A stretch of 34,791 bases of DNA from Nitrospira sp. SB0662_bin_26 (lineage in GTDB: Bacteria; Nitrospirota; Nitrospiria; Nitrospirales; UBA8639). Every line of letters begins with the position of its first letter. Position 1 is the first letter of the stretch. The stretch lies in NCBI GenBank assembly GCA_009840285.1, contig VXOF01000057.1:1-34791 (forward strand), written 5' to 3'. A program made the translations under genes and the position numbers. This document shows, piece after piece, positions 7,031-13,513 of this stretch. The notes beneath the pieces are model-generated. The model was not told where the DNA came from. It ran no database searches and worked only from the letters and a program-made list of their open reading frames with translations.

Positions 7031-8455
7031 CTACTTCCCGATGCAGAAGTCCTGGAATATTCGTTCCAGAATGTCCTCGGTGCTCACCGCTCCGGTGATT
7101 TCTCCCAGTGCATCGAGCGCGGCTCGGATATCCAACGCCACGCATTCTCCGGATTCTTTTCGTTCAAGCGAACGCATGGCCTCTTCCACGGAGCGGTGCG
7201 CACGCTCCAGGCTGGCCTTGTGCCGCAGCCGCGTCACCAGCACGGATGGGGTCGCTTCCAGCCCTTCCTTGAGGCAGACACTTTGAATGACCGACGTCAA
7301 ATGATCAAGGCCTTCACCTGTTTTGGCGGATACTTTCACAAACTCCGGTCCTGTACCCTCATGTAGCTGGTTCGCATCAAACGACCGGGATTCGGGGAGA
7401 TCCATTTTATTCATCACGAGCAGGTGTCGTCGTGAGCCGTACGTTTCGCACACAGCGCGGTCTTCGTCGGTTATCCCCCCGGCGCCGTCCAGCACGAGTA
7501 ACAACACGTCGGCTTCCGCGATCGCATCCTCGGTTCGACGAATGCCTTCGCTTTCGATCGTATCCCGCGTCCGTCGCAGGCCCGCGGTATCCAGCAGGCG
7601 CAGGGGGATGCCCCGGACGTTCAACGACTCGTCGATCACGTCGCGGGTCGTGCCGGGTTGATCCGATACAATCGCGCGATCCAGTTTCAGCAGCGCGTTG
7701 AGCAGGCTCGATTTGCCCACGTTGGGCCGGCCGATGATCGCGACCTTGATGCCTTCCCGGATCAGGCGGCCTTCCTCGTAGGACGCGATCAATTGCTCAA
7801 CGGCCAGTCGCGTGTCCGTCAAGGCTTGTTGCACTTCAGCCGCCTGGATAAAGGTAATATCCTCTTCGGCAAAATCCATCCCGGCTTCCACGTGCGCCAG
7901 CACGCGAATCAATCTTTCGCGGAGGGCATCGACTTCCTTTGAGAGGGATCCACGCAGCAAGGATTGCGCGGCTTGCAGGCTCCGCGAGGTCGTGGCTTGT
8001 ATCGTATCGAGCACCGCTTCCGCCTGGGTGAGATCCAACCGGCCGTTGAGAAACGCCCGCTTGGTAAATTCTCCGGGTTGCGCCATTCTGGCGCCGTGTC
8101 TGATCAGGCCATGACACGTGGCCTGCAGAATCCGGGCCCCGCCGTGGGTCTGGATTTCCACCACGTCTTCGCCCGTATATGAACGGGGCTTGCGCATGAT
8201 CACGACCAGGGCTTCGTCAATGGCCGGACCCTCACCCTGACCCTCTCCAGGGGGGAGAGGGGATTCCGGGTACAGGACGTCGCTCAGATAGAGGCGGTAG
8301 TTTTCCAGTTGTTGCAGGGGCTGTTGGTTGCGGGGGCGAACGACGCGCGCGGCGATGTCAACGGCGTGGGCGCCGCTGATCCGAACGATACCGATTCCTC
8401 CTTCCCCCACGGGAGTCGCGATCGCACAAATGGTATCGTCTATCGAGTTTCCCAT
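7031..8455 (-). CDS. mnmE: tRNA modification GTPase MnmE (TrmE)
   Basis: MnmE is a GTPase that works with MnmG on wobble uridine. The N-terminal tetrahydrofolate-binding domain starts at DTICAIATP. The G domain shows G1 GRPNVGKSS at residues 242-250, DTAG at 289-292 and NKMD at 349-352. The protein ends with the catalytic FCIGK (Cys471). It is 474 residues, about 20 longer than E. coli MnmE (454). The excess is a Pro/Gly/Glu-rich stretch near residues 62-78, encoded by a palindromic GC-rich repeat that stays in frame. It lies in a surface loop region of the N-terminal domain, so function is probably kept. The gene is 11 bases from yidC. Confidence 0.96.
   Translation of the reverse strand: MGNSIDDTICAIATPVGEGGIGIVRISGAHAVDIAARVVRPRNQQPLQQLENYRLYLSDVLYPESPLPPGEGQGEGPAIDEALVVIMRKPRSYTGEDVVEIQTHGGARILQATCHGLIRHGARMAQPGEFTKRAFLNGRLDLTQAEAVLDTIQATTSRSLQAAQSLLRGSLSKEVDALRERLIRVLAHVEAGMDFAEEDITFIQAAEVQQALTDTRLAVEQLIASYEEGRLIREGIKVAIIGRPNVGKSSLLNALLKLDRAIVSDQPGTTRDVIDESLNVRGIPLRLLDTAGLRRTRDTIESEGIRRTEDAIAEADVLLLVLDGAGGITDEDRAVCETYGSRRHLLVMNKMDLPESRSFDANQLHEGTGPEFVKVSAKTGEGLDHLTSVIQSVCLKEGLEATPSVLVTRLRHKASLERAHRSVEEAMRSLERKESGECVALDIRAALDALGEITGAVSTEDILERIFQDFCIGK
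8229..8265. repeat. GC-rich palindromic repeat inside the mnmE reading frame
   Basis: The core is an 8 bp perfect stem, CCCTCTCC and GGAGAGGG, around a 5-base loop, preceded by CCCTCACCCTGA. It resembles the dispersed 'CCCTCACCCT-ACCCTCTCCC-GGGAGAGGG' intergenic repeats seen in many genomes. Here it encodes the extra SPLPPGEGQGEG segment of MnmE. Related degenerate copies are near 10465, 21821, 30050 and 32752. Confidence 0.65.
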
Positions 8456-8466
8456 TGGAGAACCCG

Positions 8467-10212
8467 CTAATCACTTGCTTCTTCCTGAGCCTGCTTGGCT
8501 TTCCCCTTTTTCTTTTTGGGAGGTTCCCCGTTATCGGATTTCGTGGAGGCATCCTCAGTGGCCGGCGCCGGAGCGGCGGCGGGTGCGGGTTTTAAAATAA
8601 ACCGGTCCGTGACCACCTGTTGGAGGATCGTCAACACGTTATTGGTCAACCAATAGATCACCAGCCCCGCGGGGAAGTTCAAAAAGAGAAACGTCAGAAA
8701 CACCGGGAGCAACAGCATCATCTTGGCTTGGGTGGGATCCATCGTGGTGGGCATGATTTTTTGTTGGAGCACCATCGACGCACCCATCAGGATCGGAAAT
8801 ACGTAGAAAGGATCCGGGATCGACAAATCCGTAATCCACAGCATGAACGGGGCCTGCCGCAGATCCACGGTCATGTACAGAATGTTAAACAGTGAAATGA
8901 AGACGGGCATTTGTAACAGCATGGGCGCACACCCGCCCACGGGATTGACCTTGTGCTCTTTGTACAGCTTGATCAGCTCCCGGTTGAGGCGTTCTTTATC
9001 GTCTTTGAACTTGGCCTGCACGGCCTGGATCTTGGGCTGAATTTTCTGCATGCCCTGCATGGATTTGTAGCTCTTGTACTGCAGGGGCACGAACAACAGC
9101 TTGATGCCGCAGGTTAAAAGAATGATCGCCACGCCGTAATTCTGAGTGTAGTCATAGACGAATCGCAGCACGTAGAACAGCGGCTTGGCCACCGCTTTCA
9201 CGATGCTCCAACTCCCGTAAATGAACCAGCCGAAATCGATGGTATCTTCCAGGTCGTGGCCCAACGATCGCATGAGATCGAATTGCTTGGGCCCGGCATA
9301 GAGCTGAAACACGATCCGGCTCCCTTCGGCGTCAACCGGAAACTCCACGCCGGAGGTCACCACGTGTTCGGTTTCGGTTTTCGCGAAGACGCCTTGGGCT
9401 CCCTGGGGAATCATGACGCTGATGAAATATTTGTCCTGCAGAGCCGCCCAGCGCAGGTCTCCGGTACGCCGGATCTCGGGGTCCGGGCTTTCCTTTTCCA
9501 GCGCGCCGTCGATCATCCACGCCGGCCCCAAGGCGCCGATGAATCCCTGCCCCCATTCCACCACTCCGAAGTTGGTGCCCAACATGACCGCCACGGTATT
9601 GTCCAGACCTTCGACGCGAATGGACGTATCAACCAGGTAAGAGTCATGGGTAAAGGTAAATTCCTTCTCCACCTGCAGCCCCTTTTCCTCGTTCCGATAA
9701 GAAAAGGTCAGATGGCCCGTGGGATGAGCCTCGTCGAGTGTTTCAAAATCCCGGCTGACTTCAAACAGGCCGGTGTTGAGCATGGCGTTCACCTCGGGAT
9801 CTTCAACCTGCATGGACACCGGTCCGGCAAAATGTCCTTCCGGGTACACGAACTCGATGGGCTGGGGATCGTCGTCGTCCTGGGTCAGATACTGTTTCAG
9901 TTTCCAGCTTTGAATCTGCGCGCCGCGGTTCGTGAACGCGACCCGATACAACGGAGTCTCGACTTCTGCTACCTGTTCCTCCTCCCTTGACTGAAGCGGG
10001 CTCGGGAGAGCCGTTGCATCGCCGTTTGCACGAACCCCGGCTGTGGCGTCACGGACTTCAGGCGGAAGAGATTCACCCCCGGCTGGCGCGGCCTCTTGGC
10101 CCTCCTCAACGGGTGGGGGTTCGGGCACCAGCCCCAACTCTTTCAGAATAAAGTCGAAGCTGAATATGATGGCGAACGACAGGAGCAGGAAGATGAGAAT
10201 CCGTTTTTCCAT
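8467..10212 (-). CDS. yidC: Membrane protein insertase YidC
   Basis: YidC inserts and folds inner-membrane proteins, alone or with SecYEG. The 581-residue protein has the Gram-negative layout. The first membrane segment is at about residues 4-24, followed by a proline/glutamate-rich linker and a large periplasmic beta domain to about residue 330. The conserved insertase core follows, with membrane segments and the signatures YGVAIILLTCGIKLLFVPL, NPVGGCAPMLLQMPVFISLF and FPAGLVIYWLTNN. The tail is strongly basic then acidic (KKKKGKAK...), as expected for ribosome contact. Upstream are yidD and rnpA; downstream is mnmE. There is no jag (khg) gene between yidC and mnmE. Confidence 0.97.
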   Translation of the reverse strand: MEKRILIFLLLSFAIIFSFDFILKELGLVPEPPPVEEGQEAAPAGGESLPPEVRDATAGVRANGDATALPSPLQSREEEQVAEVETPLYRVAFTNRGAQIQSWKLKQYLTQDDDDPQPIEFVYPEGHFAGPVSMQVEDPEVNAMLNTGLFEVSRDFETLDEAHPTGHLTFSYRNEEKGLQVEKEFTFTHDSYLVDTSIRVEGLDNTVAVMLGTNFGVVEWGQGFIGALGPAWMIDGALEKESPDPEIRRTGDLRWAALQDKYFISVMIPQGAQGVFAKTETEHVVTSGVEFPVDAEGSRIVFQLYAGPKQFDLMRSLGHDLEDTIDFGWFIYGSWSIVKAVAKPLFYVLRFVYDYTQNYGVAIILLTCGIKLLFVPLQYKSYKSMQGMQKIQPKIQAVQAKFKDDKERLNRELIKLYKEHKVNPVGGCAPMLLQMPVFISLFNILYMTVDLRQAPFMLWITDLSIPDPFYVFPILMGASMVLQQKIMPTTMDPTQAKMMLLLPVFLTFLFLNFPAGLVIYWLTNNVLTILQQVVTDRFILKPAPAAAPAPATEDASTKSDNGEPPKKKKGKAKQAQEEASD

Positions 10213-10244
10213 TTACTAGAACCGAAGAACCCTTGTGTAGCCGA

Positions 10245-10454
10245 TCAGGGAACGGGATCAATCCCGCCCGGATGGAAGGGATGGCACTTCAGAAGCCGGC
10301 AAACCCCTAATCCCACTCCTCTGAGCAGACCGTGACGGGTGATCGCTTCGCTGGTATAGCGTGAGCAGGTTGGTTCAAAGCGGCACTGCGCTCCCAAATA
10401 CGGAGACACGATTTTCTGGTACGCGACGATGAGCCACAACGCTAGTTTTCGCAT
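10245..10454 (-). CDS. yidD: Membrane protein insertion efficiency factor YidD
   Basis: This is a small amphipathic inner-membrane protein of about 69 residues that assists YidC-dependent insertion. It carries the family signature [15 protein letters not shown] with two conserved cysteines, then [16 protein letters not shown] at the C-terminus. The ATG at 10454 is preferred, because family members begin with an [13 protein letters not shown] amphipathic helix and an AGGGG site lies 8 bases upstream. A GTG at 10463 that overlaps the rnpA stop (GTGA) is the alternative. It sits in the classic rpmH-rnpA-yidD-yidC order. Confidence 0.93.
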   Translation of the reverse strand: MRKLALWLIVAYQKIVSPYLGAQCRFEPTCSRYTSEAITRHGLLRGVGLGVCRLLKCHPFHPGGIDPVP

Positions 10455-10459
10455 CTCTC

Positions 10460-10849
10460 TCACGCCCCTCTGACAAGGGGGGCAGGGGGGTTAGGGGCAA
10501 ACATCAGCTCCTGGCTGATCAGGGTCGTTATCCACGCTTCTTGGAGGCGTTGATGGTTGAGTTCCAGCGCCGGCCGTTTGGGGAAGATGACGATGTCATG
10601 CCCCTTCACAAAGCACTGGTACGTGTGTCTCACCAATTCGCGAAAAATGCGTTTCCCTCTGTTCCGTACCACCGCATTGCCCAGCCGACGTCCCACCACG
10701 ATTCCGACCCGGGCATTCCCAAGGCCGGAACGGCAGGAAACCACGTTAAAGAATCGCGTCGTAGTGCGCTTTCCTTCCCGTTTGACTCGCTCGAAGTCTT
10801 CTGTTTTTTTCAAGAATACCGGCGGGCACCGTGAGGAAACGTCACTCAT
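10460..10849 (-). CDS. rnpA: Ribonuclease P protein component
   Basis: RnpA is the basic protein subunit that helps the RNase P RNA bind and cleave pre-tRNA 5' leaders. At 129 residues it has the expected length. The [10 protein letters not shown] start and the RNR motif region ([15 protein letters not shown]) at about residues 60-75 are diagnostic. The last dozen residues ([12 protein letters not shown]) are unlike other RnpA tails. They are encoded by a GC-rich repeat related to the one in mnmE, so the natural C-terminus was probably replaced or extended. The start codon overlaps the end of rpmH by 8 bases, and the stop overlaps a possible yidD GTG. Confidence 0.95.
   Translation of the reverse strand: MSDVSSRCPPVFLKKTEDFERVKREGKRTTTRFFNVVSCRSGLGNARVGIVVGRRLGNAVVRNRGKRIFRELVRHTYQCFVKGHDIVIFPKRPALELNHQRLQEAWITTLISQELMFAPNPPAPLVRGA
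10464..10500. repeat. GC-rich repeat forming the 3' end of rnpA
   Basis: A CCCCTCTGACAAGGGGGG hairpin is followed by GCAGGGGGGTTAGGGGC. This is the general pattern of dispersed short intergenic repeats. It supplies the final codons of rnpA and also the AGGGG used as a ribosome-binding site for yidD. Confidence 0.55.
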
Positions 10850-10988
10850 CGGATACGGTCAGGCGGTAGCGGCCTTTTCGGCGACGGCGGGCGAGTATTT
10901 TTCTCCCGCTTTTGGTGCTCATTCGCTTGCGAAACCCGTGGTCTCGTTTTCTCTTGAGATTCGACGGTTGTCGATACGTCATGGACAT
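10842..10988 (-). CDS. rpmH: 50S ribosomal protein L34
   Basis: The short, very basic protein of 48 residues contains the L34 signature [20 protein letters not shown], then [21 protein letters not shown]34 is a small rRNA-binding protein of the large subunit. Two in-frame ATGs are available. The one at 10988 has an AGAGG site 9 bases upstream; the one at 10982 would leave 15 bases. I therefore take 10988, although the family homology starts around the second. The TGA overlaps the rnpA start by 8 bases. A consensus promoter lies just upstream, so rpmH is the first gene of the leftward cluster. Confidence 0.96.
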   Translation of the reverse strand: MSMTYRQPSNLKRKRDHGFRKRMSTKSGRKILARRRRKGRYRLTVSDE

Positions 10989-11026
10989 GGTCAAGGCCCT
11001 CTTTCCGAAACGGTAATAATGAAAGG

Positions 11027-11055
11027 ATTGTAAATTCCCGCTTATTGACTGTCAA
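11027..11055 (-). promoter_or_regulatory. Sigma-70-type promoter for rpmH-rnpA-yidD-yidC
   Basis: On the minus strand there is a perfect -35 TTGACA (11055-11050), a 17-base spacer and a -10 TACAAT (11032-11027). Transcription would begin about 30 bases before the rpmH start. The near-consensus match fits strong expression of a ribosomal protein operon. Confidence 0.85.
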
Positions 11056-11097
11056 ATCAGGTTTGGTGGCCCGTCTGCTTCGCGGTCGTCCACTCCG

Positions 11098-11126
11098 TTG
11101 ACTCCCTGAAGTCCCCCTTCTATAGT
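11098..11126 (+). promoter_or_regulatory. Sigma-70-type promoter for hisS
   Basis: On the plus strand, TTGACT (11098-11103), a 17-base spacer and TATAGT (11121-11126) form a near-consensus promoter about 50 bases before the hisS start. It points away from the rpmH promoter; the two -35 boxes are about 45 bases apart. Confidence 0.8.
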
Positions 11127-11175
11127 CGCAAGGAGCGCATCTCTTCCTCTTTCTCATCAGCAAAGGACCGTCACG

Positions 11176-12447
11176 GTGATTCGAGGAATTAAGGGCATCA
11201 AGGATATTACTCCGGACGAAATACCGAAGTGGAGCGTGGTGGAGCGGTCCGCGCATGCGCTTGCGCAGGCGTTTGGCTTCCATGAAATCCGGATCCCGGT
11301 TTTCGAGAGAACGGACCTGTTCGTTCACAGTATCGGGGGCACCACGGACATCGTCGAAAAGGAAATGTATACCTTTCCGGACAAGGACGGCACTTCCCTC
11401 ACGCTTCGTCCCGAAGGAACCGCGGGTGTCGTTCGCGCGTTTATCGAACGGGGGCTTAAAACCTATGAGGCCTCGCGAAAACTCTATTACATTGGGCCGA
11501 TGTTTCGCCACGAACGCCCTCAGGCCGGACGGTTGCGGCAATTTCACCAGTTCGGAGTGGAATATGTCGGGAGTTCCGATCCGTCCGCCGACGTAGAGGT
11601 TATCACACTGCTCTGGAGATATTTTTCAGCGCTCCAATTACCCGGACTCTCGTTGGAACTCAATTCACTGGGCCAACTTGCGGACCGCCAAGCCTACAAA
11701 GAAGAATTGGTTTCCTTTCTGAAAACCAAAGCGGACGGGCTCTGCGAAAACTGCCGGCGGCGACTTGAGACCAACCCTCTTCGAACTTTGGATTGCAAGG
11801 TTCCCAAGTGTCGTGAAGCCACGACCGATGCTCCTTTTCTCACGGGTTTTCTTTCCACTTCATCCAAAGAACACTTTGATCGTGTGTTGCAGGGGTTACA
11901 AGCCTTAGCCATTCCATATTCGATCAATCCCCGGCTCGTCAGAGGACTGGATTATTATTCAATGACGACCTTCGAGGTCTCCAGTTCCGTACTCGGTGCA
12001 CAAAATGCGATTGGTGCCGGCGGACGATATGATGGATTGTTTGAAACGTTGGGTGGCGTCCCCACCCCGGCGGTGGGTTTCGCCATCGGCCTAGAGCGGG
12101 TCATTCTCGCCCTTCCCGATTCAAGTCTGCCGGAACTTGAGCCCTGGGTGTTTGTGGCATCGTTCGGCAAAAAAGGGAGAGAGGTCGGCAATACTCTCAT
12201 GGATTCCCTCCGCTCACATCATCTGAAAGCCGATACGGATTACACCGCTTCAACCCTGAAGACTCTCCTGCGCTCCGCAGACCGGCTCAACGCGCCTTAT
12301 GTCGTCATCATAGGCGACGATGAAGCCGCGAATAACCAGGTCATTCTCAGAAATATGGCAACGAAAGAGCAGGAGATTCATGCCTTGGATTCCGCCTCAA
12401 CAGCGATCCGCAAACGCCTCGGATTCCGCAAACACGTAGAAACATGA
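11176..12447 (+). CDS. hisS: Histidine--tRNA ligase
   Basis: This class II synthetase charges tRNA-His. The 423-residue protein starts with the family segment IRGIKGIKDI. Motif 2, with GPMFRHERPQAGRLRQFHQF, is at about residues 107-127. The histidine-specific LVRGLDYY is at about 254-261, and motif 3 (GFAIGLERV) follows. Cysteines at about 190, 193, 207 and 211 form the C-x2-C...C-x3-C cluster common in bacterial HisRS. The C-terminal anticodon-binding domain is intact. The start is GTG, strongly supported by an AAGGA site 8 bases upstream. It is placed between rpmH and dnaA, which is not the usual location. Confidence 0.96.
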   Translation: MIRGIKGIKDITPDEIPKWSVVERSAHALAQAFGFHEIRIPVFERTDLFVHSIGGTTDIVEKEMYTFPDKDGTSLTLRPEGTAGVVRAFIERGLKTYEASRKLYYIGPMFRHERPQAGRLRQFHQFGVEYVGSSDPSADVEVITLLWRYFSALQLPGLSLELNSLGQLADRQAYKEELVSFLKTKADGLCENCRRRLETNPLRTLDCKVPKCREATTDAPFLTGFLSTSSKEHFDRVLQGLQALAIPYSINPRLVRGLDYYSMTTFEVSSSVLGAQNAIGAGGRYDGLFETLGGVPTPAVGFAIGLERVILALPDSSLPELEPWVFVASFGKKGREVGNTLMDSLRSHHLKADTDYTASTLKTLLRSADRLNAPYVVIIGDDEAANNQVILRNMATKEQEIHALDSASTAIRKRLGFRKHVET

Positions 12448-12448
12448 A

Positions 12449-12477
12449 TTGACTTTTTCTTGTGTTGCGAATACGAT
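12449..12477 (+). promoter_or_regulatory. Possible promoter for the DsrE-like gene pair
   Basis: TTGACT (12449-12454), a 17-base spacer and TACGAT (12472-12477) lie immediately after the hisS stop codon. The match is good at -35 and moderate at -10. The 125-210 bases between it and the next gene are T-rich and contain a GATACGTAG / GATGCGTAG near-direct repeat. Confidence 0.5.
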
Positions 12478-12656
12478 TTTTTCTTTATTTCTTGATACGT
12501 AGTGATGCGTAGAACATCGTCTCTTTTTAAAGCTTTTCTATCTTCATCATCAGAGTCCGTGCCTCATACACAATGAGGCTATCTTCAATTTTTTTTCATC
12601 GACCAAAAACGGGTTGTCGTTCCTTCTACGGCGAGAATCCGCTTGTCCTTTCGATT

Positions 12657-13001
12657 ATGGGCCTTTCGATTCTCGTCTTGATTCAGAGCAATCCCCTGGA
12701 AACCCATCGTCCAACCGAAGGCCTTCGGATCGCCTTGGGCTTGTCAACAGGATCGGCATCGGTCACGGTTGTTTTGCTCGGACAAGCGAGAATGCTCGTG
12801 ACTGAGGAAACAAGTGAGGTTGTTGAGGTAGAAATTCTGGAAAAATATCTTCCCACGATCCAGGATCTGGAACTTCCCATTGTCATTCCTGAGGGGAGTC
12901 GTGAGGCTTTTCCCGTCGATCCGGATTTTGCCGTTCGAGAAGTCTCCCTATCGGGTATCACTTCCTTGCTGTGCCAGGCCGACCGAGTCATGGTCTTTTG
13001 A
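12657..13001 (+). CDS. DsrE/TusC-like small protein
   Basis: The 114-residue product resembles the DsrE/DsrF fold. It has an N-terminal strand ILVLIQSNPLE, an EGLRIALGLSTG helix, the VTVVLLGQA strand typical of the family, and a C-terminal LLCQADRVMVF. Family members either relay sulfur via a cysteine (TusC/D, DsrE/F) or have unknown roles. The only cysteine here is near the C-terminus, so sulfur transfer by the usual DsrE cysteine is doubtful. The frame can be extended to an ATG at 12573. The inner ATG is chosen because homology-like sequence begins there; neither start has a clear Shine-Dalgarno. It is three bases from the next gene. Family assignment is by eye. Confidence 0.55.
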   Translation: MGLSILVLIQSNPLETHRPTEGLRIALGLSTGSASVTVVLLGQARMLVTEETSEVVEVEILEKYLPTIQDLELPIVIPEGSREAFPVDPDFAVREVSLSGITSLLCQADRVMVF

Positions 13002-13004
13002 ATC

Positions 13005-13256
13005 ATGAGGAAAGTTCTCTTTTTATTATCTCCCGCGTCAGAATCCTCTATGGAAGAGCTTATTGCGACATCAGATTTTTCGGACTGCTCCGCGCAGGGG
13101 GTCTTTCTGAAAGAGCGTCCCGGATCCGCCAAGCCGGTTTCTTTCCCGTGTTATACACTTGCGTCTACAGAAAATATGACAGAATCGTCATATCCATCGA
13201 TTAATTATCCTGACGTGCTGAAAATGATTTTTGAGGCTGAGACTATTATTTCCTGA
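13005..13256 (+). CDS. DsrH/TusB-like small protein
   Basis: An 83-residue protein starts 3 bases after the DsrE-like gene, so the pair is translated together. The pattern is an initial strand RKVLFLLSPAS, a middle AQGVFLKERP, then CYTLAS and a final SINYPDVLKMIFEAETII. It parallels the DsrH/TusB layout, in which a DGV strand is followed by an isy-x-D-(F/L) helix and a final hydrophobic strand. It is short for the family (about 95 residues) and ends right after that strand. Sulfur-relay function is not shown. The origin region begins in its last codons. Confidence 0.45.
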   Translation: MRKVLFLLSPASESSMEELIATSDFSDCSAQGVFLKERPGSAKPVSFPCYTLASTENMTESSYPSINYPDVLKMIFEAETIIS

Positions 13257-13513
13257 TTTCATAAAAGAGAAAATCCGTAGGAGTAGGAAAAGGAGTAGGG
13301 GCTGTGAATAAGGAATTTTCGTTATATCTTGTTGAATATATTGAGAAACACTGACAAGAAATATCGGGAAAAGTGGAGGGATAAGAGGTTAAAGACTTGT
13401 GATGAGTCGTGAAGAAAATGGTTTGTTGGGCGAGTGAAATCCGGTAAATAGAAGAATATTTTTAAGGGAAAATAAGTTATAAACAGGTGTTAATAAACCT
13501 GTGAATAATTATA
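13240..13513. other. oriC: Candidate chromosomal replication origin (oriC)
   Basis: The 257-base gap before dnaA is much richer in A and T than its surroundings and contains several DnaA boxes. TGTGAATAA (TTATTCACA on the other strand, one mismatch from consensus) occurs at 13303-13311 and 13500-13508. TTATAAACA occurs at 13477-13485. Upstream of the first box is a run of triplets with a central A (13278-13298), then an AT-rich stretch suitable for unwinding. Strong AT-rich sequence also lies at 13460-13482. Gene orientation switches near here, and the flanking genes are the classic origin set. The exact unwinding point is inferred. Confidence 0.75.
13278..13311 (+). promoter_or_regulatory. 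DnaA-trio-like element with adjacent DnaA box
   Basis: Seven consecutive triplets, TAG GAG TAG GAA AAG GAG TAG, all have A in the middle position. They are followed by the GC spacer GGGC and the DnaA box TGTGAATAA. This is the same order and strand arrangement as the B. subtilis basal unwinding element (trios, GC-rich spacer, box), on which DnaA extends a filament onto single-stranded DNA. Confidence 0.6.
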
